Assembly (NCBI GenBank): GCA_016286665.1
Contig: JAEETX010000025.1
Coordinates: 1-32,495 of the forward strand
DNA: 32,495 nt
From: Oscillospiraceae bacterium
GTDB lineage: Bacteria; Bacillota; Clostridia; Oscillospirales; Oscillospiraceae
Direction of reading: 5' to 3'
Every line of letters starts with the position of its first letter. The stretch's first letter is position 1. The position numbers and the translations under genes are program-made. This document shows positions 1 through 8,385 of the stretch, piece by piece. The notes under the pieces were generated by a model, which worked only from the letters and a program-made list of their open reading frames with translations, was not told the origin of the DNA and did no database searches.

Positions 1-77
1 GTATGTGGCGAAAAATACCTCTCACGGAGCGGACTGTGCGAGCGAAGCGAGTGCGGGTAGCGGAGTGCGATCCTTCT

Positions 78-110
78 CAAATCGCAACCCAGCGAAGCGG
101 ATGCGATTTG
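78..110 (-). terminator. Hairpin after the ferredoxin gene
   Basis: A perfect 9-bp inverted repeat, CAAATCGCA (78-86) and TGCGATTTG (102-110), lies just past the ferredoxin stop codon in the leftward direction. There is no clear T-run after it, so it may be a processing/stability hairpin rather than a strong intrinsic terminator. Bases 1-77 hold only low-complexity GCGAAGCG-type sequence and no gene. Confidence 0.45.
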
Positions 111-112
111 AT

Positions 113-409
113 TTATTTCAGCTGATGGACTTCGCCCGTGGCCTTGGTGCGCCAGCGGGGCTTCAGGGGCAGGGGCCAGTTGAATTCCATGGCCCCGGGG
201 GTAGGACAGTCGGTGGCGCAGCAGCCGCAGTACCAGCACTCCTCCGGATGTAGAAGGATGGGGGGACCGCCCTTCTTGGGATTGGGGATGAACACGTCGA
301 TCTGGCAGGTCTCCACGCAGGTGTTGCAGCCGACGCACTTCTCCGGGTTGATGCGCACGGGCACGCTGGGGGTCTGCACATTGGGGATGGCATACACTTT
401 CTTTTCCAT
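113..409 (-). CDS. 2x[4Fe-4S] ferredoxin-like subunit
   Basis: A 98-residue protein with two cysteine clusters of the bacterial ferredoxin type: CVGCNTCVETC near residues 25-35 and CWYCGCCATDCP near residues 58-69. Each should hold a [4Fe-4S] cluster. I place the start at the second ATG (409), because AGGAGGG sits only about 3 nt from the first ATG at 415 but about 9 nt from this one. The gene begins 18 nt past the end of a large flavoprotein gene, so the pair most likely forms one oxidoreductase in which this protein passes electrons to or from the FAD. The layout resembles flavoprotein/ferredoxin pairs of the adenylylsulfate-reductase/fumarate-reductase superfamily. Its sequence is AprB-like only in a general sense, and the physiological partner is unknown. 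Confidence 0.85.
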   Translation of the reverse strand: MEKKVYAIPNVQTPSVPVRINPEKCVGCNTCVETCQIDVFIPNPKKGGPPILLHPEECWYCGCCATDCPTPGAMEFNWPLPLKPRWRTKATGEVHQLK

Positions 410-427
410 CGTCATAGCCCTCCTTCC

Positions 428-2380
428 TCAGTTTTCCGGCTTCCAGACGCCGGCATAGTCCTGGTTGTGGGCCTCATACTGCTCCTTCATATTACCCCAA
501 TACCGGATGGGCACCCGCTCGAACTTCACTTCATTGCCCTCCAGATGCAGGGCCAGATAGTTTTTCAGCTCCTCGGGATCGGCCTCGGGATAATCCACCT
601 TCGTCAGGCTCAGCTGCGGGCTCGAAAGCTTCCGCTCCTTCATGGCGCTGAGCATGATCTTCGCGTGCTCGATCAGGCTCAGGTCCTCCAGGGAGCGCAT
701 GAGCTTGTGGGGGTCCAGGGCATAGAGCTGGGGCACGGCATATTTCTCGATGCGCGCGATCTCCTCCTGGGCCAGGGTCAGCAGGGCGTCGCTTTTGTAT
801 TCTCCGGCGAAGTACTGCATGGCGCGGCTGAGGCCGTTGTGCAGCTCCTTCCACTCGATGCCGTCCTCCCGCCTGGTGGGGGCCAGCACCCGCTCCTTTT
901 CCTTATCGATCTGCTCCCGGCAGACCTTCCCGGCCTCCGCGCCCTTGGCGTAGGCGGCGGCCTTGCGTCCCGCATAGCGCCCGGTGGCGGCGGCATAGCT
1001 GTGGTCGCCGGGGGAGAAGGTGGCAGTGCCCGCGGCGTAGAGCCCGTCCAGATTGGTCTTGAGGTTCCAGTCGGTCATGAGACCGCCGCCCCGCGCGGAT
1101 TCCAGATACTGCTGGGAGCCCTGGAATTCGATGAGGGAATAGTTCATGATCTGGTCCTTGGTGTAGTCGAAGCCGCCCTCGGTCATGGTCTTCACCATGA
1201 TCTTGGTGGTGGATTCCTCATTGAGCATCAGGTTCCAGGTGGCGTTGGATTCCTTGGGGTCGATGCCCGCGAAGTCCGCGTAGAAGGGCAGCACGTATTC
1301 GCCGCTGAGGACGCCGGCCCTCATCTTGGCCCCGTCGGAGAACATTGCCCCGCCGTCGGCCCAGCCCTGGGTGGCGTAGGGCAGCTTCTTGCCGTTAGCA
1401 TCCACCATGGGGATATTCTCATAGCTGGCGTCGCCGCCGCCGGTGTACCACTTGTGCTTGAGGCCCGTGGCGATGCGGTAGGGGGCGGAGCCCTCCATCA
1501 TGGTGAGCTTGGCGCCGGCCTTCCAGGCCATCGCCAGGCCGTCGGAGCTGGCGTTGCGGGAATACATGGAGGAATAGCCGCCGTGCTCCATGTCCATGAA
1601 CCAGACCTGGCCCGCGCCGCCGGTGGAGATGATGACCGCCTTGGCCTTGACCACGACGAATTCGCCGGTGCGCACGTTGACGCCCATGGCCCCCACGACG
1701 CGCTTGCCCTGCTCTCCGTCCTCATTCAGCAGGGCCGTGGCCATGACCCGGTCCAGGATCTCCACGCCCAGCCGCTTGCATTCCTTTTTCAGGATGGGCT
1801 TGAAGGTGCTGCCCCAGATGCGCAGCACGGTGTTGTTGCGCTTCTCGGGGGGATTGAAGTCGGGATCGCCGGAATCCCAGCCGGGGGTGATGCCCAGGGC
1901 GGCGCTTTTGGAGTAGCGGGGGGAGACCATGAATTTCGTCTTGTCGTCCCGGCCCTCCACGCCCACGAACTCGTCGTCCGTGTCCCGGATCTTGCCGCCC
2001 ATCTGTTCCATTTCCAGCAGGGTGTCGAAGTCCTCGCGGCACTGGATCTCGATGCCGATGCCGTTGGAGAAATCCCCCAGGGATTCCATCTCCGCCACGG
2101 CCCACTCGTCCGGGTCCACCCTGGACAGGGGATTGCCGGGGACGTTGCACCAGTGGTCGCAGCCGGGGCCGCCCGCGCCGGAACGCTTCACGTCGCCCTT
2201 CTCAAGGATCGCCACCTTCACGCCCTGGCGCGCCGCGCTGATGGCGGCCCAGCAGCCGGCGATGCCGCCGCCCAGCACCAGCACGTCGGTTTCCACTTCT
2301 TTTTCCTCGCCGAACTTGATGGGATAGGGCCACTCCGGCGGCGTTCCCTGTGCTTTCAGGTATTCATGCCAAGTTCCCAT
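428..2380 (-). CDS. FAD-dependent oxidoreductase, fumarate reductase/AprA superfamily
   Basis: A 650-residue flavoprotein. The N-terminal DVLVLGGGIAGCWAAISAA (around residue 33) is the dinucleotide-binding GxGxxG Rossmann motif, followed by an acidic strand end (AILEKGD). A later STGGAGQ and a C-terminal AAGTATFSPGDHSYAAATG complete the typical FAD_binding_2 pattern, and an all-helical C-terminal domain follows. The start at 2380 is set by GAGGAGG seven bases upstream; a longer ATG at 2419 has no ribosome site. It is co-transcribed with the downstream ferredoxin. The family includes fumarate, succinate and adenylylsulfate enzymes and many gut reductases acting on C=C bonds. I cannot name the substrate. 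It lacks an obvious heme or membrane anchor and no signal peptide is seen, so it is probably cytoplasmic. Confidence 0.85.
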   Translation of the reverse strand: MGTWHEYLKAQGTPPEWPYPIKFGEEKEVETDVLVLGGGIAGCWAAISAARQGVKVAILEKGDVKRSGAGGPGCDHWCNVPGNPLSRVDPDEWAVAEMESLGDFSNGIGIEIQCREDFDTLLEMEQMGGKIRDTDDEFVGVEGRDDKTKFMVSPRYSKSAALGITPGWDSGDPDFNPPEKRNNTVLRIWGSTFKPILKKECKRLGVEILDRVMATALLNEDGEQGKRVVGAMGVNVRTGEFVVVKAKAVIISTGGAGQVWFMDMEHGGYSSMYSRNASSDGLAMAWKAGAKLTMMEGSAPYRIATGLKHKWYTGGGDASYENIPMVDANGKKLPYATQGWADGGAMFSDGAKMRAGVLSGEYVLPFYADFAGIDPKESNATWNLMLNEESTTKIMVKTMTEGGFDYTKDQIMNYSLIEFQGSQQYLESARGGGLMTDWNLKTNLDGLYAAGTATFSPGDHSYAAATGRYAGRKAAAYAKGAEAGKVCREQIDKEKERVLAPTRREDGIEWKELHNGLSRAMQYFAGEYKSDALLTLAQEEIARIEKYAVPQLYALDPHKLMRSLEDLSLIEHAKIMLSAMKERKLSSPQLSLTKVDYPEADPEELKNYLALHLEGNEVKFERVPIRYWGNMKEQYEAHNQDYAGVWKPEN

Positions 2381-2414
2381 AGGACACCTCCTCGTTCTTT
2401 GTTGATTTTTACTA

Positions 2415-2443
2415 ATCATACTACCGAACGGGGGCGTTGTAAA
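2415..2443 (-). promoter_or_regulatory. Promoter of the FAD-oxidoreductase/ferredoxin operon
   Basis: Reading leftward: -35 TTTACA (2443-2438), a 17-bp spacer, then -10 TATGAT (2420-2415). It lies 35 bp before the chosen start codon, in the gap after the glycosidase gene. This is a sigma-A-type match only; no operator is evident. Confidence 0.55.
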
Positions 2444-2452
2444 TCCTTAATT

Positions 2453-4498
2453 TCAAGTCACGGCCGGCCGGTCCGGGGCAAATTCCCACAGGGGGAGGGC
2501 GGACCAGCCGTGGCAGTCGCTGCGGGGGCGCTCGGGCGCTTCGGGGAAGGTGGTGCAGCCCAGGTCGAGGAATTCCTGCCAGCTGCCCCACAGCTCCTCC
2601 GTGCGTTCGTACATCCCGGTCTTTTCCAGGGCGCGGAAGAGATAGAAGCGCTGCATGAAGCTGCAGGGCACCAGGGCGTCGTCCGTCAGCACCTTTTCCA
2701 TGACGGTCCTTGCCCTTTCCCCCCGCAGCAGGCCCGTGAGGACGGCGAAAACCTGGGTGTGCTGGCTGAATTCGTCGATATCGGCTCCCTCGCGGAGAAG
2801 GCCCTTTTCTTCATCCCAGCAGCGCAGCTCCGTTAGACGCAGGAGCGTTTCCCCCTCCGAGGTCCAGTATGCCGCCAGGTCGGCCCGGCGGAACCTTGGC
2901 AGCAGGCGGCAGAGGCTCTGCAGGGCATAGACGAAAAAGAGGTTCTGCAGGGCGCTCTCCCCCGCCCTGGCAGCCGTGGGGGTGCAGGCCCCGCCCCGGG
3001 ACCAGCGCTCCGTCCAGTCGAAATAATCCCAATAGCCCTGAGGGGCCAGCATGCCGGAGGCCGTCCGCTTCATAAGGAAGGTCTCCACGATCCGCTCCGC
3101 GATGGGGATGTAAGGCCGGACGAAGTCCTCGTCGCCCGTATAGTTTACATAATCCTCCAGCATCAGGAGGAAATAGAGGGCAAAGGCGGGGATGGTCTGC
3201 TGATCCCGGCTGGGAAAGCGAGCCTGGATGAGGCCGCCGGGCTGAAGGGAGGCGGCAAAGAGGCGGATGGCCTGCCGGGGCAGGGCGACGTCCTCCGTTG
3301 CGGCGTAGGTGAACAGCATTTCCAGGCGGCTGTCGCAGGCATACATCAGCTGCTCGTAGTAGGGGCAGTCCTCATAGGTGTCGTGGGCGCAGAGCCGGAG
3401 GGTGCGGAAGGCCGCGTCGTAGAGCCTGGCCTTTTTGGCGTCCGTGAAAACGGGCCTTTTCGTGTTTTCCAGGGGATAGGCCGTCTCCACATAGGGCCGG
3501 GGCAGAAGGGTCAGGGCCTCGTCCCCCGTCTCCGCGGTTATCTCCACGAAGCGGAAGGTGCGGAAGCGGAAGGTTTCGAATTCCCCGTCGCCGCCCACGG
3601 CGTATTCGTCCCGGACCCCCAGGATGAAGCCGCTCGCGTCATCCCGGCGGGCTTTGAAGGGGAAGCCGTTTTCATCCCTTTGGAAATAGCTTTCCGCGTA
3701 GGTCAGCTTCAAGCGCGCCCCCCGGCCGCCCCGGAAGCCGATGCGGAAGAAGGCGGTGGTGAGCTCTCCGGCGTCCAGCACGAAGCGGATTTCGCTGTGG
3801 GGCGGGATGCGCCGCGCCTCCCAGCCGGGAAAGGTCTTTTCCCGCCGGTACAGCAGGGGGATGGGCCGCGGGAGGAAGGTCTTGCCCCGGCGGGTGCCGA
3901 AGGGCTCATAGTCCGCGGCCTGGACCACGGTCACCGGCAGGGTCCCCTCCGTCGGCCAGTCCGGGCGGAAGAAGGGGTTTGACAGGGCTTTCGCCCCGTC
4001 CACGGTCTCCATGCAGCCCATCATGAAGATCTCGTGCCGGTTGAAGCCCTGGCCCGCGTCCGGCCAGGCCCGCCAGGCGCTTTCCGATGCCAGGTCCAGG
4101 TCTCCCAGGCGTCCCGCGGCGGAAATGGCGGGGCCTTCGTCATCCCCGAAGCAGTGATAGGGTCCCTCCTCCTCGCCGGGGCGCTCGGGATAGGAGAAGA
4201 CCTGCACCGCCAGGCGGTTCTCCCCCGCCCGGAGATAAGGGGCGATATCCAGCTCGTCCACATAGGCGATCTCCTTCGGGCCGCGGCAGGGGCCGAAGAG
4301 CACGCTGACGCCGTTGACGAAAAGCTTGAACTGGGTGCGGCCGCTGATGCTGACGGGGCAGCGCGCCGGCGCTGCGGCGAGAGCTGCGCGGCAGCCGAAC
4401 CAGAGGGGCACGATGCGCTTTGCGGGGTCATAGCCGAGCCGGGTCAGTTCTTCGGCGGGCACGCCGAGAAAGCGGCGGCCGGACAGGGGCTGAAGCAT
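2453..4498 (-). CDS. GH78-like alpha-L-rhamnosidase
   Basis: A 681-residue protein with the layout of bacterial alpha-L-rhamnosidases. The N-terminal beta-sandwich has a FKLFVNG... and LRAGENRLAVQV pattern. A middle jelly-roll region ends in TFRFRTFRFVEI. The (alpha/alpha)6 catalytic domain begins near LYDAAFRTLRLCAHDTYEDC. The DCPYYEQLMYACDSRLE stretch corresponds to the acidic substrate pocket of the family (usual form DCP..E..GW.GD), so it is divergent there. At 681 residues it is shorter than typical 900-1000-residue members, and no signal peptide is seen, which suggests intracellular use on imported rhamnosides. The start at 4498 is chosen over the upstream ATG at 4540 because AAAGGAGG precedes it at ideal spacing. 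It would release rhamnose or a related sugar, and the next gene upstream encodes a sugar isomerase-type TIM barrel. Confidence 0.75.
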   Translation of the reverse strand: MLQPLSGRRFLGVPAEELTRLGYDPAKRIVPLWFGCRAALAAAPARCPVSISGRTQFKLFVNGVSVLFGPCRGPKEIAYVDELDIAPYLRAGENRLAVQVFSYPERPGEEEGPYHCFGDDEGPAISAAGRLGDLDLASESAWRAWPDAGQGFNRHEIFMMGCMETVDGAKALSNPFFRPDWPTEGTLPVTVVQAADYEPFGTRRGKTFLPRPIPLLYRREKTFPGWEARRIPPHSEIRFVLDAGELTTAFFRIGFRGGRGARLKLTYAESYFQRDENGFPFKARRDDASGFILGVRDEYAVGGDGEFETFRFRTFRFVEITAETGDEALTLLPRPYVETAYPLENTKRPVFTDAKKARLYDAAFRTLRLCAHDTYEDCPYYEQLMYACDSRLEMLFTYAATEDVALPRQAIRLFAASLQPGGLIQARFPSRDQQTIPAFALYFLLMLEDYVNYTGDEDFVRPYIPIAERIVETFLMKRTASGMLAPQGYWDYFDWTERWSRGGACTPTAARAGESALQNLFFVYALQSLCRLLPRFRRADLAAYWTSEGETLLRLTELRCWDEEKGLLREGADIDEFSQHTQVFAVLTGLLRGERARTVMEKVLTDDALVPCSFMQRFYLFRALEKTGMYERTEELWGSWQEFLDLGCTTFPEAPERPRSDCHGWSALPLWEFAPDRPAVT

Positions 4499-4680
4499 GA
4501 CGGGCGCCTCCTTTGTAGCAATTTCAGAAGAATCGGGCATGGGTAAACGGAGGGACGCTTCCCCGAAACGGAGGTTTCCACATCCCCAAATGCACGTCAG
4601 CCGCCCGGCTGCAACCCGAACGGCTAACGGTCTTCGTTGACGGATCAGGGCTGACCGCCATGTGCAGCGCCCTGTTTTTC

Positions 4681-4708
4681 ATTATAATCTCCGGCCCTGC
4701 TTTGTCAA
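4681..4708 (-). promoter_or_regulatory. Promoter and long leader of the rhamnosidase gene
   Basis: Leftward -35 TTGACA (4708-4703), 16-bp spacer, -10 TATAAT (4686-4681): a near-consensus promoter. It would make a 5' leader of about 175 nt before the start at 4498. That leader has two copies of an AAACGGAGG-type motif on the plus strand (about 4545-4570) and several GC-rich inverted segments. I see no known riboswitch in it. Confidence 0.65.
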
Positions 4709-4767
4709 GTGACGGGGCGGGCCCGCGCTGCAGCAGCCGAGCGGGGCTTCCTTCGATTTTGGGTTTT

Positions 4768-5739
4768 TCAGCGTTTCCGAAGGGTGGTGAGCTGGCGCTT
4801 CAGGGCCCCCATCTGGCCGCCGGGATAGCCGCCGGAGAGCTCGTGGGTGAGGTATTCCGGCCCTACCCGGTCAATGATGGCGGCACAGAGAGGCTCCGTC
4901 CAGGGGCGGTGGCGGTCGATGTGCTGGATGTGGCCGTAGGACACGGCGAAGGCGGCGAAGTATTCCTCCGGGAAATCCGGGGGGAGCGCCCCCAGGTTGT
5001 GCCGGCAGTAGCCGCCGCTGAGGCTCTGGTGGAAATGGAGGCCCCGGACGCGCTCCGCCAGGGAGCCGTGCCTGTCCAGCATTTCCAGGATATAGGCGAT
5101 CCCCTGCTTCTGCGTTTTGATCTGCCGGTTGGTGTTCATGAGGTGCCCCGTGTCCAGCATGACGCCCACGCGGGGATAGTCGATGCGCTCCAGGAGATAG
5201 GCCGTCTTCTCCGGCTCGGTGAAGGTGAAGCCCGGCCACCACTGGTTTTCCACCAGGAACTCGAAGCCGGGTTCCACGCCCCGGAGGAGCTCGTTGGCAA
5301 AGTCGATGGCAGCGTCCAGCACCTCCTTGTCCGAGTGGAGCCAGCGGTAGGTGTAGCCCTCCTCCAGGGACACGTCCGACACGTGGAAGACGAGATAAGG
5401 CGCTTTCAGCTTCTGCGCCAGGGCCAGGTCCTCCCGAAACTGGGCCATGAGGTCCTCGCTCCGCTGCCCACGGTAGATTTTCTCCACTTCCTCCCAGCTG
5501 CGGAATTTCCGCAGCAGCGCCTTTTCATCCTGCCGCCAGAAATCCACCCAGTCGGGATAAAAGGTCAGGTGATACCCCGTCACCAGGTGCAGGGGCACGT
5601 CCGCCGCCAGATCGTCCGGGTCGGCGATGACCTCCAGGCCGTCCAGCCCCAGGGCCCTGACCTGCTTCCCCAGGGCCTCCCAGCTCCCGTAGGGGCGGAT
5701 GCAGTATTGGGACAGGGGGAAATTCAAGCTTTGTATCAT
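4768..5739 (-). CDS. Sugar phosphate isomerase/epimerase-like TIM-barrel protein
   Basis: A 323-residue protein of the xylose-isomerase-like/AP-endonuclease-2 TIM-barrel superfamily. Supporting segments are LGLDGLEVIADPDD (strand 1-2), YLVFHVSDVSLEEGYTYR, FLVENQWWPGF (metal-binding Glu), PRVGVMLDTGHLMNTN (metal-binding Asp and His) and VRGLHFHQSLSGG. Such enzymes interconvert sugars or sugar phosphates with a divalent metal. The ATG at 5739 is preceded by AAGGAAGG; the longer ATG start at 5778 lies inside the neighbouring gene. It begins only 16 nt after the SLOG-protein stop at 5756, so it is probably the last gene of the operon that starts with the YAGPE peptide. Its role there, if any, is unknown. 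It could equally serve the rhamnosidase next door. Confidence 0.75.
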   Translation of the reverse strand: MIQSLNFPLSQYCIRPYGSWEALGKQVRALGLDGLEVIADPDDLAADVPLHLVTGYHLTFYPDWVDFWRQDEKALLRKFRSWEEVEKIYRGQRSEDLMAQFREDLALAQKLKAPYLVFHVSDVSLEEGYTYRWLHSDKEVLDAAIDFANELLRGVEPGFEFLVENQWWPGFTFTEPEKTAYLLERIDYPRVGVMLDTGHLMNTNRQIKTQKQGIAYILEMLDRHGSLAERVRGLHFHQSLSGGYCRHNLGALPPDFPEEYFAAFAVSYGHIQHIDRHRPWTEPLCAAIIDRVGPEYLTHELSGGYPGGQMGALKRQLTTLRKR

Positions 5740-5755
5740 TGGTTTCTTCCTTCCT

Positions 5756-7351
5756 TTACAGGCTGAAATCCGGGGCATTGTCCCGCTGATAGGAGCACCA
5801 GTTGCCGTTTTCCACCAGCTCCTCCGACGCCAGGGTGCGCAGCAGCTCCTCCGTCTGCCCGAAGCGTTCCAGCTGCGCGGCCACCTCGGTGTAGAACCGC
5901 TTCATCTTCCCGTGGTCCGAGACCGTCCGGGGCAGGGACTGCTTGCCGTAGTAATTGGCGATGAACAGGGTGGCGGCGCTGAGGAGGCCCAGGGCCACCT
6001 TCAGCAGGGTGCGCCAGAGGCCGATCGCCGCCGGCGTGGCCCTGGGGGCCAGGAACAGGCCGCCGAAGCAGATTTCAAAGAGCAGGGCCAGCACATAGAG
6101 GGCGACGCTGGCGATGAGGGCGGTGCGCACCACGGCGTCGCTGCGGTCCATGGCCCGGCGGGACCTGCGCTCCGCATTTTCATGATAATCCCGCTGGCAC
6201 TCCACCCAGCAGGCGCGGATATCCCGCCGGCTCTGCGGCGGCGGGCCCACGGTGAGGGCGCAGAGGGCAGCCAGGACCCAGGGACATTCCTCCCGCTGGG
6301 TGCGGGGAAAGAGCTCCGAAGCCTCCATTTCGCTGCCCGCATAGCGCAGGAAAATCTGGGTGCGCAGGCTCTCCGCCAGCACCCGATATTCGATGTAGCG
6401 CCGGTGGCAGTCCGAGCGGACGGCCCGGCGGCGGAACAGCCAGCCCAGCAGCAGCATGGCCCCGCAGACCAGGAGCATCCAGATGAGCTCCGCTTCGTCA
6501 TAGAGCAGGAACGCGGCGGTCACGGCGGTGCAGGCTGTCGCCAGGAGGGCCAGCAGCCGGCGATAGGCTTTGGCGCTGCGGAGGCTGAGGGCGTCGGAAA
6601 CATGGTAGACCGCCTCCATCCGGCGCAGCAGACCGTCCCCTTCGTCCTTTTCCGGCAGCAGCGCTTCCCCCGGTCCGGCCTCCGGCGCCAGACGGTTCAG
6701 CTCGTCCGTCTCCGCCAGGGTCTTTTCCAGCGCTTCCAGGTTACCCAGCAGCCGCCGCTCCCCCGCCGGCCTGCCTCCCGCGGCCCGCGGAGCCAGGATA
6801 TGCACCACCGCCGTGTTCTCCGCCCCCCGCAGGGGCATCCCCCGCCGGGGCTGATAAGCGCCCCCCAGGGAAAAGGACACCGCCTCCGCCGTGCCGCAGC
6901 CGCGGCCTCTGCCGGGGCCGCCGTCCCAGAGGGCCAGGAGCAGATGGCTGTGGACGGAGATATAGATGCCCGCCTGGCGGTAGAGGAAATCCCGGTCCGG
7001 CGCAGGCGGCGCTTCCTCCGCGTTCGGGACCGTGAAGACCGTCTCCGCCGCCCGGCAGTGGCGCTGGAAGCGCTGCTTTTCCTCCGGGGGAAAGGCGGCG
7101 GTAAAGGCATCCGCCTCCATGGGCAGTGCCGCGGCGATGGGGATGCCCAGCGCCGCAGCCGCGTCGGCGCAGAGGAGGTCGGCTCCCTCCGCCAGGCTGG
7201 TGAGCAGCAGCAGAGGGGAATGGGGGACCTTCTCCCGCAGGGCCTCCAGCTCCCGTTTCACCGCCGCCAGCAGGGGCTCCCGATCCTCCGGGCGCAGGGC
7301 CCGGTGGCCGGTGACGCCGATCACGATGGGGATGCGCCCGTCCTCCGTCAT
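5756..7351 (-). CDS. SLOG-domain protein with four transmembrane segments
   Basis: A 531-residue membrane protein. Residues 1-190 look like a SLOG/LOG (DprA-lysine-decarboxylase-like) Rossmannoid domain: GVTGHRALRPED at 12-23, TSLAEGADLLCADAA at 51-65, and SHLLLALWDGG at 135-145. In the family these segments bind a nucleotide or a nucleotide-derived ligand. Hydrophobic spans follow at about 264-283 and 287-306 (one hairpin) and 409-430 and 446-465 (a second hairpin), with charged helices between. SLOG domains linked to 2TM (SLATT-type) effector segments are known in nucleotide-signalling conflict systems, and this arrangement fits that idea. Its ATG overlaps the radical SAM stop (ATGA), so it is translationally coupled to the peptide-maturation genes. 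The start at 7351 is preceded by GGAGGAGG. The predicted role is a membrane sensor or effector; the ligand is unknown. Confidence 0.7.
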   Translation of the reverse strand: MTEDGRIPIVIGVTGHRALRPEDREPLLAAVKRELEALREKVPHSPLLLLTSLAEGADLLCADAAAALGIPIAAALPMEADAFTAAFPPEEKQRFQRHCRAAETVFTVPNAEEAPPAPDRDFLYRQAGIYISVHSHLLLALWDGGPGRGRGCGTAEAVSFSLGGAYQPRRGMPLRGAENTAVVHILAPRAAGGRPAGERRLLGNLEALEKTLAETDELNRLAPEAGPGEALLPEKDEGDGLLRRMEAVYHVSDALSLRSAKAYRRLLALLATACTAVTAAFLLYDEAELIWMLLVCGAMLLLGWLFRRRAVRSDCHRRYIEYRVLAESLRTQIFLRYAGSEMEASELFPRTQREECPWVLAALCALTVGPPPQSRRDIRACWVECQRDYHENAERRSRRAMDRSDAVVRTALIASVALYVLALLFEICFGGLFLAPRATPAAIGLWRTLLKVALGLLSAATLFIANYYGKQSLPRTVSDHGKMKRFYTEVAAQLERFGQTEELLRTLASEELVENGNWCSYQRDNAPDFSL

Positions 7352-8385
7352 CCTTCCGCTCCCTCCTCCGGCTGCCGGGGGCAAAGGGGGTTCTCGTAGA
7401 GCCCGGCCCCGGCAAACCAGTTATAGCTGCGGCAGCCCCCGCCGCAGTATTCCCCCACGGCGCAGTCCGCGCACTTCCCCCTCAGCATTTCCGGGGCGAA
7501 GCGGCGGTTGTAGGAGAAAGCGTTTGCATCCTCCCAGATGTCCCGCAGGCTTCTCTGGCGCAGGTTCCCCTCGATAAAGCGCTCGTCATAGAGGCTCTCG
7601 CAGCCCCGCACGTTCCCCGCGCTGTCGATGCCCAGGGTGCTGAGCCCCGCGCTGCAGCCGCCGAAATACGCGCCCTTCCGGCCCCGGACGGCCGTTTCCT
7701 CCGGCGTGAAATAGCCGATGTTGTCCGCCGCGAGGATGGCGAAGGGGGCGCGGGGCCCTTCCGACGCAATAAAACGGAGCACGGCCAGGGGATCAAAGCA
7801 GGTGTCCATTCCCCCCGCCCGGGCATTGCCCATGGGGCTGCAGGCCTGGAGCTGCCAGGCGAAGATGGGGTAATCCTTCAGGGTCTCATAAAACTCCGGC
7901 AGCAGGGGCGCGTTGTCCGCCCGCAGAGCGGAGATGACGGAGGTGGGGATGCCCCGCTGCGTCAGAGCCCGGATGGCCTCCAGAGCGCGGCGATAGCTGC
8001 CCGCCTGCCGCCCCGCGTCGTGGACCCGCTCCGGCCCGTCCAGGCTCACCGCCACGGATTCGACGCCCAGAGCCGCCAGGTCCGCCAGGCATCCTTCATT
8101 CAGGATGAAGCCGCTGGTGATGACGCAGACCTTCATGCCCAGTCCGATCAGCGCTCCGGCGATCTCCTTCCAGTCCGGCCGGAGGAAGACTTCGCCCCCC
8201 AGCAGGTTCACCCGGCGGCAGCCCAGCGCCGCCAGCTGCGAAGCCACATCCAGGCATTCCGCCGCAGAAAGCTCATCCTCTCTGGCTTCCCCGGCCCGGC
8301 TGCCGCAGTAGGCGCAGCGGAAGCAGCAGCGCAGCGTCAGCTCCCAGACCACGCTGTCCAGCTGCCAGGGACAGGCTTCCCTCAT
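7348..8385 (-). CDS. Radical SAM/SPASM peptide-maturase-like enzyme
   Basis: A 345-residue radical SAM enzyme. The CxxxCxxC motif (C20, C24, C27, in RCCFRCAYC) binds the SAM [4Fe-4S] cluster, and LLGGEVFL (61-68) is the GGE motif. The C-terminal part has the seven-cysteine SPASM layout, C244, C262, C305, C308, C314, C318 and C335 (ending CADCAVGEYCGGGC then NPLC), expected to hold two auxiliary clusters. SPASM enzymes commonly modify ribosomal peptides. The start codon overlaps the stop of the YAGPE-repeat gene (ATGA at 8382-8385) and its own stop overlaps the start of the SLOG gene, so the three are coupled. There is no visible RiPP-recognition N-terminal extension, so leader recognition, if any, must be by another part. 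The natural substrate is inferred, from coupling alone, to be the YAGPE peptide. Confidence 0.88.
   Translation of the reverse strand: MREACPWQLDSVVWELTLRCCFRCAYCGSRAGEAREDELSAAECLDVASQLAALGCRRVNLLGGEVFLRPDWKEIAGALIGLGMKVCVITSGFILNEGCLADLAALGVESVAVSLDGPERVHDAGRQAGSYRRALEAIRALTQRGIPTSVISALRADNAPLLPEFYETLKDYPIFAWQLQACSPMGNARAGGMDTCFDPLAVLRFIASEGPRAPFAILAADNIGYFTPEETAVRGRKGAYFGGCSAGLSTLGIDSAGNVRGCESLYDERFIEGNLRQRSLRDIWEDANAFSYNRRFAPEMLRGKCADCAVGEYCGGGCRSYNWFAGAGLYENPLCPRQPEEGAEG

Noticed and set aside
467-2836. A 789-codon open frame on the plus strand
   Set aside because: It is antisense to the FAD-oxidoreductase, whose motifs, ribosome site and promoter are clear. High GC commonly leaves such shadow frames open.
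5699-7399. A 566-codon plus-strand frame opposite the SLOG gene
   Set aside because: Its composition is His/Gln/Gly-rich with no motifs, while the minus strand encodes a recognisable SLOG domain and membrane helices.
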